In this document: positions 1 through 4,333 of the stretch, piece after piece
Layout: each line of letters begins with the position of its first letter
How positions within the stretch are numbered: the first letter of the stretch is position 1
Origin: JARLFX01 sp036404255
GTDB lineage: Bacteria > Acidobacteriota > Terriglobia > Terriglobales > Acidobacteriaceae
Assembly: GCA_036404255.1 (NCBI GenBank)
Contig: DASWOP010000236.1
Location: 1 to 8,410 of the forward strand
DNA length: 8,410 nt
Direction of reading: 5' to 3'
Position numbers and translations under genes: made by a program
The notes under the pieces: generated by a model
Seen by the model: only the letters and a program-made list of their open reading frames with translations
Told to the model about the DNA's origin: nothing
The model's database searches: none

Positions 1-83
1 GTCATGCCGCCAGCAGTGGCGCGGATTTCCGGGTCTTTGCCGACGTTGCCGAGTAGAAGAACTTTGTTGACACCTTTTGCCAT
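1..83 (-). CDS. ssb: Single-stranded DNA-binding protein, N-terminal part (cut by window edge)
   Basis: The reverse strand from position 83 reads MAKGVNKVLLLGNVGKDPEI and continues in frame for 27 codons to the window edge. This is the strongly conserved first beta strand of the bacterial SSB OB-fold (compare the E. coli pattern GVNKVILVGNLGQDPE). SSB coats single-stranded DNA in replication, recombination and repair and recruits partners through its acidic C-terminal tip, which lies outside the window. The ATG is supported by a GGAGA Shine-Dalgarno sequence on the minus strand at about 93-97, nine bases upstream. Only about 27 residues are visible, so completeness cannot be judged. The family assignment is firm because the motif is nearly invariant. 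Confidence 0.92.
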   Translation of the reverse strand, partial: MAKGVNKVLLLGNVGKDPEIRATAGGM

Positions 84-92
84 TGCGCTTGT

Positions 93-97
93 CTCCG
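93..97 (-). promoter_or_regulatory. Ribosome binding site of ssb
   Basis: The minus strand carries GGAGA here, nine bases before the ssb ATG at 83-81. It fixes the start codon of this partial gene. Confidence 0.7.
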
Positions 98-197
98 TAG
101 ATGTGACGTAGGGGGAAGAATAGCAGAGCCACGGTGGAAAAAGAGGGTTGAAATGATTTCCATTTTGCCAGATACCCCCTCCCCCCAGACGAAATGC

Positions 198-264
198 TAA
201 ATATCCTGTTTACAAGTACTTAGCGGAAGGGCTATTCGCTAAATATTTGCAAACAGGATATTTA
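198..264. repeat. Large AT-rich inverted repeat (28-nt arms, 11-nt loop)
   Basis: The arms at 198-225 and 237-264 are reverse complements at 25 of 28 positions, with an 11-base spacer at 226-236. The outer 14 bases of each arm match perfectly and include AAATATCCTGTTT and its complement AAACAGGATATTT. Transcribed in either direction it would form a long hairpin. The ten-base word TAAATATTTG occurs in the right arm (240-249) and again outside it (269-278), 29 bases apart. The AT content contrasts sharply with the GC-rich surroundings. It could be an operator array, a miniature mobile element or a structured RNA; the sequence does not decide. There is no T-run after either arm, so a simple terminator is unlikely. 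Confidence 0.85.
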
Positions 265-421
265 CGGGTAAATATTTGAAATGATTGAAGTTATAAGGAA
301 GTGACGAGGCCTATCTTTGACTCCTGCTTTAATTGTAGCGATTTTGGAGAGGAACTACGCCAAAATTTGGCGGTTTTTGTGCGAATGTGAGGGCAAATAG
401 AGGTGAACGCACCGTAAAGGT

Positions 422-487
422 GTGGATGCATCGTGGATGAGCCGTGGATGGAGCATGGATACGTTCTGGATGGAGCGTGGATGAGTG
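422..487. repeat. Degenerate 11-bp tandem repeat, six units
   Basis: Six successive units begin at 422, 433, 444, 455, 466 and 477. Each starts with a variant of GTGGATG (GTGGATG, GTGGATG, GTGGATG, ATGGATA, CTGGATG, GTGGATG) followed by four variable bases. The exact 11-base spacing is close to one helical turn, so the conserved words lie on one face of the DNA. Since 11 is not a multiple of 3, a protein-coding origin is unlikely. No function is known to me. Confidence 0.8.
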
Positions 488-536
488 CAGGGACCATGAG
501 GGCGGCAGGGCAGTTGCGCTATGCGATGATGGCGGG

Positions 537-665
537 CTAGTTTTTGGCGGCGAGCCGTTGGGACTGACGAAGCAGGCGGTCGAGATCGGGGCGGCGATAC
601 AGTATTCCGCTCTCGACGACGGCGGAGATGCGCTGGGTATTCTCGACCTGCTGCAAGGGGCTTCC
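537..665 (-). pseudogene. C-terminal remnant of an amidohydrolase-family gene
   Basis: The reverse strand from about 665 to the TAG at 539-537 encodes GSPLQQVENTQRISAVVESG followed by ILYRRPDLDRLLRQSQRLAA and KN. This resembles the extreme C-terminus of imidazolonepropionase-like metal-dependent amidohydrolases, where a G-(D/N/S)-P-L segment leads into an N-T-x-x-I-x-x-V-x-x-(G) strand and a final R-x-D-L-D-x-L-L helix. The catalytic TIM barrel with its metal-binding His and Asp residues is missing. The sequence upstream in the same frame (666-743) is unrelated and contains a dispersed repeat (692-708). It is therefore read as a 5'-truncated relic, not a working gene. The assignment is from remembered family pattern only. 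Confidence 0.55.
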
Positions 666-691
666 ACCACACAATCGCAAAGTGCCGCGAT

Positions 692-708
692 GCTTTGTTC
701 GGAATGAC
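692..708 (-). repeat. Dispersed repeat, copy 1 (GTCATTCCGAACAAAGC)
   Basis: On the minus strand this 17-mer matches the copy at 2079-2095 (GTCATTCTGAGCGAAGC) at 14 of 17 positions, in the same orientation. Sequences of this type are scattered through acidobacterial intergenic DNA as far as I recall. Here the copy lies exactly between the amidohydrolase relic and the YCII relic. Confidence 0.55.
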
Positions 709-749
709 GGCAGTTTTGGGAGTGGTAGAAAAACAGATTTCAAGCGCGT

Positions 750-1073
750 CTATTTTTCGGCGGTTTGATCTGGCAGTTCCGCTCGGAGCTCTACTTTGTG
801 CTGGATCTGCTCTTCGGACAGGATGGGTGCGAAGTCTTCCATCTCAAAGACCTGACGGATTTCGATCTCGGATTCGCCAGCGTGGGGGTTGGGGCAGCGC
901 TTGACCCACTCGATGGCCTCTTCGAGGGACTTGACCTGCCAGAGCCAGAAGCCGGCGACGAGTTCCTTGGATTCGGTGAAGGGGCCGCCAACGACGGTAC
1001 GAGACTTGCCGGAGAATTTGACGCGTGCTCCTTTGGCGCTGGGATGGAGGCCATCGAGGGCGAGCAGGATGTC
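750..1073 (-). pseudogene. YCII-related domain protein, 5'-truncated
   Basis: Read leftwards from 1073 to the TAG at 752-750, the frame encodes DILLALDGLHPSAKGARVKF, then a region with FSGKSRTVVGGPFTESKEL, AGFWLWQVKSLEEAIEWVK, RCPNPHAGESEIEIRQVFE and a short acidic tail. This is the hallmark of the YCII-related/DGPF family often found beside extracytoplasmic sigma factors. Full members are about 120-150 residues and begin with about 40 residues containing a first beta strand and an acidic helix. That part is absent: an in-frame TAG stands at 1076-1074, directly before the conserved segment, no in-frame ATG occurs before the domain, and no N-terminal homology is visible upstream in any frame. 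The break coincides with a hairpin repeat at 1078-1111. The remaining 107 codons are otherwise intact, suggesting a fairly recent truncation. Confidence 0.75.
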
Positions 1074-1077
1074 CTAC

Positions 1078-1111
1078 TCATCACGCGATGAGGCTGCGTG
1101 ATGAATGGGGC
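1078..1111. repeat. Dispersed hairpin repeat, copy 1, at the YCII breakpoint
   Basis: TCATCACGC (1078-1086) and GCGTGATGA (1096-1104) form a perfect 9-bp inverted repeat with a 9-base spacer. The segment 1085-1111 aligns with 2173-2198 in the pattern GCGAT-N4-CTGCGT-N4/5-ATGGGGC, so these are two divergent copies of one element in the same orientation. This copy abuts the truncated end of the YCII gene relic. Confidence 0.65.
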
Positions 1112-1227
1112 TCTGAGCTGATGGTGGGTTACGATGTATGGGCCAGTCGCCAGCGGCTAGCACGGCACGCCTAGACGACGAGACAAGGACACTCTAAGCC
1201 CGCGTCAATCCTGATAATGAGAAGTCA

Positions 1228-1920
1228 ATGCGAATTGTTACCTGGAATTGCCAGATGGGATTTGACAAGAAGATGGGCGCATTGCTTTCACTTAATCCTG
1301 ATGTAGCGGTCGTGCCAGAATGTTCAGAAAAATCGGCTGTCGCCTTCCGGCAGCACGGATATGAAACGCAGTGGTTTGGCTCGAATCCCTTCAAGGGGTT
1401 AGGAGTGTTTTGTCGAAAGGGATGGTCGATTCGAGCGTTACCACAACCACGGCAAAAGTGGATTGTGCCCGTCGAGGTCGATGCCCCTACACCGTTCACT
1501 TTGATTGCGGTCTGGGCTTGCCGGTCGGGAATTAAGGGAGCAGACGACTATATTGGGCAGCTTTACCAAGCCCTGATGTCTTATCCCGAATGGTTCGACG
1601 GGAGATCAGTTGTCCTCGCGGGCGATCTGAACAGCAACAAGAGGTGGGATCCCGAACGGCTAGTCGGGAATCACTCAGAGGTGGTCAAGATTCTGTCTGA
1701 ACGTGGCCTGGTTAGTGGGTATCACGAATTCACAGGCCAAACGCAAGGCGCGGAAACTCGCCCCACAAGCTATCTTTATCGTCACGCACATAGGCCGTAT
1801 CACATCGATTACATATTCATTCCCCGAGAATGGGCAGCTCGCCTCAAGACGGTCGATGTCGGGGAATATGAGCAATGGTCGAAACTAAGCGACCATTGCC
1901 CTGTGACAGTTGAGATATGA
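1228..1920 (+). CDS. Endonuclease/exonuclease/phosphatase (EEP) family protein
   Basis: This 230-residue cytosolic protein has the complete EEP catalytic set: TWNCQ with N7 near the start, a metal-binding Glu in VVPECSE (E31), GDLN (D133, N135), HIDYIF (D194) and the terminal SDHCPV (D222, H223). Family members are Mg-dependent phosphodiesterases: exonuclease III, DNase I, sphingomyelinases and phosphoinositide phosphatases. The substrate here cannot be told from sequence; the short, lean form without signal peptide favours a nucleic acid or nucleotide substrate. The ATG at 1228 is chosen because conserved beta strand 1 (RIVTWN) begins at residue 2. A Shine-Dalgarno sequence is weak (GAGAAG at about 1219-1224), and GATAAT at 1213-1218 could be a -10 box giving a nearly leaderless message. 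The gene stands alone, has visibly lower GC than its neighbours and is bracketed by relics and repeats, which suggests acquisition by transfer. Confidence 0.88.
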   Translation: MRIVTWNCQMGFDKKMGALLSLNPDVAVVPECSEKSAVAFRQHGYETQWFGSNPFKGLGVFCRKGWSIRALPQPRQKWIVPVEVDAPTPFTLIAVWACRSGIKGADDYIGQLYQALMSYPEWFDGRSVVLAGDLNSNKRWDPERLVGNHSEVVKILSERGLVSGYHEFTGQTQGAETRPTSYLYRHAHRPYHIDYIFIPREWAARLKTVDVGEYEQWSKLSDHCPVTVEI

Positions 1921-2078
1921 GGGGGGGCCATACCCAACTCTCGGCGATCCAGTCTAACTCGCCACCCGATCTGGTGATGCGTTTGGATGAATAAGTCCCG
2001 CCTGCAGAATGCTAAACAAATTGGTGCAGCGGAAGCTTGAGGGTGTATGGGTGATGTGGGGAGCGTCTGGATTCTTCG

Positions 2079-2095
2079 GCTTCGCTCAGAATGAC
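2079..2095 (-). repeat. Dispersed repeat, copy 2 (GTCATTCTGAGCGAAGC)
   Basis: The minus strand reads GTCATTCTGAGCGAAGC, followed by CGAAGAATCC. It matches the copy at 692-708 in 14 of 17 positions and has the same orientation. I recognise this word as a widespread intergenic repeat in Terriglobia-type genomes, which supports the taxonomic guess. Confidence 0.65.
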
Positions 2096-2142
2096 TCGGT
2101 TTGAGAGTGGTGGTGGGGAAAGATTTGCGCGCGTCGCGCGGC

Positions 2143-2157
2143 CCTCGCTTTGCGAGG
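2143..2157. repeat. Small perfect hairpin CCTCGC-TTT-GCGAGG
   Basis: A 6-bp perfect stem with a TTT loop, directly preceded by the self-complementary GC-rich stretch GCGCGCGTCGCGCG (2127-2140). It belongs to the repeat cluster between the EEP gene and the ctaB operon. It is not followed by a T-run on either strand. Confidence 0.55.
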
Positions 2158-2161
2158 CTAT

Positions 2162-2198
2162 CCCACATCTCCGCGATAAAACTGCGTAGATATGGGGC
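2162..2198. repeat. Dispersed hairpin repeat, copy 2
   Basis: Arms 2162-2174 and 2184-2196 are complementary except for one mismatch and one G-U pair, with a 9-base loop. The element shares the ordered words GCGAT, CTGCGT and ATGGGGC with the copy at 1085-1111. It lies 30 bases beyond the end of the ctaB operon and could help end transcription from that side, but no T-run is present. Confidence 0.65.
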
Positions 2199-2227
2199 AC
2201 CCAGATTTGTGGAGTGGTTGACTTTTG

Positions 2228-2479
2228 CTAGGGGCGGTGGCCGATCCATTTGGCGAGGCCCAGGCCGAGGAGGAGGGTGCCGAAGGGGAGGCAGCCGAGG
2301 GCGATCATCAGGGTGAGCCAGCCGAGGTTGGTGTGGGGGCCCTGGCGACCGATGCCGCCCAGAACCGTCGCCGTGAGCAGGGCAGAGAGCAGGCCGACCG
2401 CGAGGATGCTGCCGCCGGAACGGAGCAGAGTGAGGATGTCTGCTGGCAGAGGCTTTGCCTTGGGGGCAGGGGTGTCCAT
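2228..2479 (-). CDS. Small two-helix membrane protein of the ctaB operon
   Basis: An 83-residue protein beginning MDTPAPKAKPLPADILTLLR, with two predicted membrane helices (about residues 23-43 and 53-76) joined by a short loop GRQGPHTN and ending in a basic tail KWIGHRP. I do not recognise the family. The start is fixed by a TAATG junction: the stop of the DUF420 gene (2481-2479) shares one base with this ATG (2479-2477), so translation is probably coupled. Upstream in the same frame the reading is antisense-like and His/Pro/Arg-rich, so a longer start is rejected. Its position as the third gene after ctaB and a CtaM-like gene suggests a part in heme-copper oxidase assembly or as a small oxidase subunit. 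That role is inferred from context only. Confidence 0.72.
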   Translation of the reverse strand: MDTPAPKAKPLPADILTLLRSGGSILAVGLLSALLTATVLGGIGRQGPHTNLGWLTLMIALGCLPFGTLLLGLGLAKWIGHRP

Positions 2480-3039
2480 TAGCGGCAGGCCGCCTGCATG
2501 AGGTACACGATCACTCCGGTTACGGAGACGTAGAGCCAGATGGGGAAGGTCCACCTGGCGAGCTTGCGGTGGGCGGGGAAGCGACCGGTGAGAGCGAAGA
2601 AGAAGGTGATCAGGATCATGGGCAGGGCCAGGACCGAGAGGATGATGTGCGAGGTGAGGATGGGCCAGTAGACGGGCCACCAGGAGTTCAGACGGTCGAA
2701 TTTAGTCTCGCCGTGCAGGGTGAAGTTGGTGAGGTAGGAGACCAGAAAGATGGACGAGAAGAAGAAGGCCGCGAACATGGAGGAGCGGTGCTGCTTGATG
2801 GCATCGCGGACGATGTAGAAGAGGCCGAAGAGAAGTGCGATGCCGGCCAGTGCGTTGAGCGCGGCGTTGGTGGCGGGAAGGAAGAGCAGGTGGGTGCCGT
2901 TGACGTCTACCGGGGCGTGGAAGTAGACCAGCCAGCAGATGAAGGCACTGGCGGCGGCACTGATGGCGATGATGGCGGCGATGATGCTGGGCGGCGTGCG
3001 CAGGGGCTCGGTGGGGCCGGAGATACGGGAGGGTTTCAT
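2479..3039 (-). CDS. ctaM: DUF420 / CtaM-type membrane protein, heme-copper oxidase biogenesis
   Basis: This 186-residue polytopic membrane protein has about five helices (roughly 18-40, 55-76, 88-106, 125-150, 163-182). It carries the DUF420 hallmarks: NAALNALAG, an I-R-x-x-x-K-x-H-R-x-x-M segment around residues 76-88, SYLTNFTLHG, ILTSHIILS and the C-terminal AHRKLARWTFPIWLYVSVTG followed by VIVYLM. Histidines at 84, 109, 131 and 157 lie in or near helices and are plausible heme or metal ligands. Known relatives are YozB of Bacillus and CtaM of Staphylococcus aureus, the latter needed for function of the aa3 quinol oxidase. The start ATG at 3039-3037 overlaps the ctaB stop by four bases (ATGA), the usual sign of translational coupling. 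Farther upstream the same frame is antisense-like sequence inside ctaB. The family call is strong; the symbol is by analogy. Confidence 0.85.
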   Translation of the reverse strand: MKPSRISGPTEPLRTPPSIIAAIIAISAAASAFICWLVYFHAPVDVNGTHLLFLPATNAALNALAGIALLFGLFYIVRDAIKQHRSSMFAAFFFSSIFLVSYLTNFTLHGETKFDRLNSWWPVYWPILTSHIILSVLALPMILITFFFALTGRFPAHRKLARWTFPIWLYVSVTGVIVYLMQAACR

Positions 3040-4007
3040 GGGAGAAGCAGTATCCTTCCTTTTGCATTGGCCATCATGGCTGCAAGAAGAAGCGGCAGGT
3101 AGATGACGCTGGCCCGGAGCAGAGTGCGCGCGATGGTGAGCGACTCTGCCGGTGGGGCGGTGGTGATGCGGGCGAAGCGAATGGTGTAGTAGAGGTAAGC
3201 CGCGCTGAGCAGGACGGCGGCCACGGCGTAGGGCCATCCGGTCATGTGCAGGTAGAACGGCGTGAGGCTGACGGGGATCATGAGGACGGCGTAGGCCAGG
3301 GCTTCGATGACGGTGGAGCGGCCGTCGGGCTCGGTGACGGGAAGGACTTTGATGCCGGCGCGGCCGTACTCTTCGCGGTGCATCCAGCCGATGGCCATGA
3401 AGTGAGGGAACTGCCAGACGAAGAGGATGGCGAAGAGCGCGACGGCGGGCCACTCGATCATGCCGCGGGCGGCTGTCCAGCCGAGGAGCGGAGGCATGGC
3501 TCCGGGGAATGCTCCGAAGAAGGTGGCCAGCGTGGTGATGCGCTTGAGCGGTGTGTAGATGGCCACGTAGAAGATGGCGGTGAGCAGGGTGAGCAGGCCG
3601 GTGAGGGGATTCATCATGGCGAGCCAGAAGGAGCCGAGAAAGATGGTGGCGAAGCCCATGAAGAGGCCGTGGGCGAGGCTGAAGCGGCCGGCGGCGAGGG
3701 GGCGGTTCATGGTGCGGTGCATCAGCCGGTCGATGCGGCGCTCGAGGACCTGGTTGAGCGCGCTGGCTCCGCTGGAGACGATGGCGATGCCGCTGATGGC
3801 GTGGATGAGGCCGAAGTTGAAGGTGCTGATGCCGGAACGCATTTCGCCGAGACAGAAGCCGGCGGCTCCGGTGATGACGATCATGGTGGTGACGCGGACC
3901 TTGAAGAGTTCGAGGTAATCGGCGAGGAGCGAGGTGTGCGGAGCGTCGTCTGCAGGGGGGGCCGCGGGGCTGACTGGAGCGTCGATCTGGGGGTGGAGGA
4001 CGGGCAT
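3036..4007 (-). CDS. ctaB: Protoheme IX farnesyltransferase (heme O synthase)
   Basis: CtaB/CyoE is a UbiA-superfamily integral membrane enzyme that transfers a farnesyl group from farnesyl diphosphate to the 2-vinyl of heme B, giving heme O for heme-copper oxidases. The 323 residues include the first Asp-rich prenyl diphosphate motif N85-x3-E-x3-D93 in NQVLERRIDRLMHRTMNRP, the YTPLKR loop (151-156), FGAFPGAMPPLLGW, the WQFPHFMAIGW helix (198-208) and the second-loop sequence YGRAGIKVLPV (214-224). Length and helix pattern are normal for the family. A proline-rich N-terminal tail of about 25 residues precedes the first helix. A purine-poor upstream sequence gives only a weak Shine-Dalgarno (AGG about 9 bases before ATG). 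It is the first gene of a three-gene operon; CtaA and oxidase subunit genes are not in the window. Confidence 0.95.
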   Translation of the reverse strand: MPVLHPQIDAPVSPAAPPADDAPHTSLLADYLELFKVRVTTMIVITGAAGFCLGEMRSGISTFNFGLIHAISGIAIVSSGASALNQVLERRIDRLMHRTMNRPLAAGRFSLAHGLFMGFATIFLGSFWLAMMNPLTGLLTLLTAIFYVAIYTPLKRITTLATFFGAFPGAMPPLLGWTAARGMIEWPAVALFAILFVWQFPHFMAIGWMHREEYGRAGIKVLPVTEPDGRSTVIEALAYAVLMIPVSLTPFYLHMTGWPYAVAAVLLSAAYLYYTIRFARITTAPPAESLTIARTLLRASVIYLPLLLAAMMANAKGRILLLP

Positions 4008-4154
4008 GGCGGGGACCTGCGCGCGTGGGACTGCTCGCAGGAGTTCAGGATAACAGTCCGGCGGGGAGGGCGTGAAGGCGTTGAGAATGCTGAGGCAAAA
4101 GCTGCTGACGGCGGCGGGATGGAATGGGTTCGCAGGATCATCTGCGAGCCCATT

Positions 4155-4183
4155 TTGCTTAAATGGGCAGAGTCCGGTATAAC
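4155..4183 (+). promoter_or_regulatory. Sigma70-type promoter of the receptor/PepSY operon
   Basis: TTGCTT (4155-4160) and TATAAC (4178-4183) are separated by 17 bases. The -10 box matches consensus in five of six positions and the -35 box keeps TTG. Transcription would begin near 4190, heading into the TonB-dependent receptor gene. Confidence 0.6.
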
Positions 4184-4211
4184 TAGGACTAAATAAGTCT
4201 GATATGGACTC
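4170..4211. promoter_or_regulatory. Candidate repressor operator: GGACT dyads over the promoter
   Basis: AGTCC (4171-4175) and GGACT (4186-4190) form a perfect 5-bp dyad with a 10-base centre that contains the entire -10 box. A second, weaker dyad AGTC (4196-4199) / GACT (4207-4210) follows at once, and GGACT words at 4186 and 4206 are exactly 20 bases apart, close to two helical turns. A repressor bound here would block polymerase. Given the iron-uptake genes downstream, a Fur- or DtxR-type metal regulator is the natural guess, but the word does not match a classical Fur box that I know. Confidence 0.5.
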
Positions 4212-4333
4212 CCCGAGCGTCGAGCTGCCGGTTTAATCGTATTTTACGCCCTGCACTCCGCTCATAACAGTCGCCGAGAAAGAAGTGCTGCAGCGCTTTC
4301 ATCTCAGGCGAAGAGAAAAGAAGGGTTTCGATC

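Larger units (their letters stand above)
84..536. other. Gene-free stretch with repeats, upstream of ssb
   Basis: No convincing coding region is seen on either strand here. Short open frames exist but have repetitive, low-complexity translations. The region must hold the ssb promoter (read leftwards), but no clear -35/-10 pair could be chosen. It contains a pyrimidine run at about 176-187, a conspicuously AT-rich segment at about 190-295 with a large inverted repeat, a short dyad (CGCCAAA-A-TTTGGCG, 358-372) and an 11-bp degenerate tandem repeat at 422-487. The last two sit in sequence of normal base composition. Confidence 0.6.
1921..2227. other. Intergenic repeat-rich stretch
   Basis: Nothing here looks like a gene. 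Open frames on the minus strand translate through the dispersed repeats and give the familiar spurious sequence VILSEAEES. The stretch contains the second copy of the GTCATTCTGAGCGAAGC repeat (2079-2095), a GC-rich segment with a small perfect hairpin (CCTCGC-TTT-GCGAGG, 2143-2157) and the second hairpin repeat (2162-2198). It separates the end of the EEP gene from the convergent end of the ctaB operon. No T-run follows these hairpins, so they are only possible terminators. Confidence 0.6.
4008..4333. other. Divergent intergenic control region (ctaB operon / siderophore receptor)
   Basis: This region separates two divergent operons. The receptor side holds a clear sigma70 promoter at 4155-4183, an operator-like dyad over its -10 box and an 8-bp hairpin (GCCCATTT-TGCTT-AAATGGGC, 4148-4168) whose loop overlaps the -35 box. 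A transcript starting near 4190 would have a leader of about 140 bases. On the ctaB side only a weak -10-like TTATCCT (minus strand, about 4053-4047) can be proposed. No small gene is supported here. Confidence 0.6.

Noticed and set aside
198..264. Possible insertion sequence end or retron RNA
   Set aside because: No transposase or reverse transcriptase frame is near; the structure is reported only as an inverted repeat.
358..380. CGCCA-AAATT-TGGCG dyad followed by GTTTTTG, terminator-like
   Set aside because: The stem is only 5 bp, the T-run is short and there is no gene upstream on the plus strand to terminate.
329..672. Three overlapping minus-strand frames of 68-113 codons
   Set aside because: Ser/His/Pro-rich translations arise from the 11-bp repeat; no conserved features. 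Only the segment 537-665 in another frame resembles a protein family.
765..1091. 108-codon plus-strand frame in the YCII region
   Set aside because: It is antisense to the conserved YCII-domain reading, which explains the absence of stops on this strand.
1809..2249. Minus-strand frames downstream of the EEP gene
   Set aside because: They read through the dispersed repeats (spurious HSERSRRI and VILSEAEES words) and antisense of the EEP gene end.
2455..3102. 215-codon plus-strand frame over the DUF420 gene
   Set aside because: Asp/Glu/Gly-rich antisense shadow; the minus-strand frame has strong family motifs and operon overlaps.
3246..4196. 316-codon plus-strand frame over ctaB
   Set aside because: Gly/Asp/Glu/His-rich low-complexity translation, antisense to the clear heme O synthase gene.
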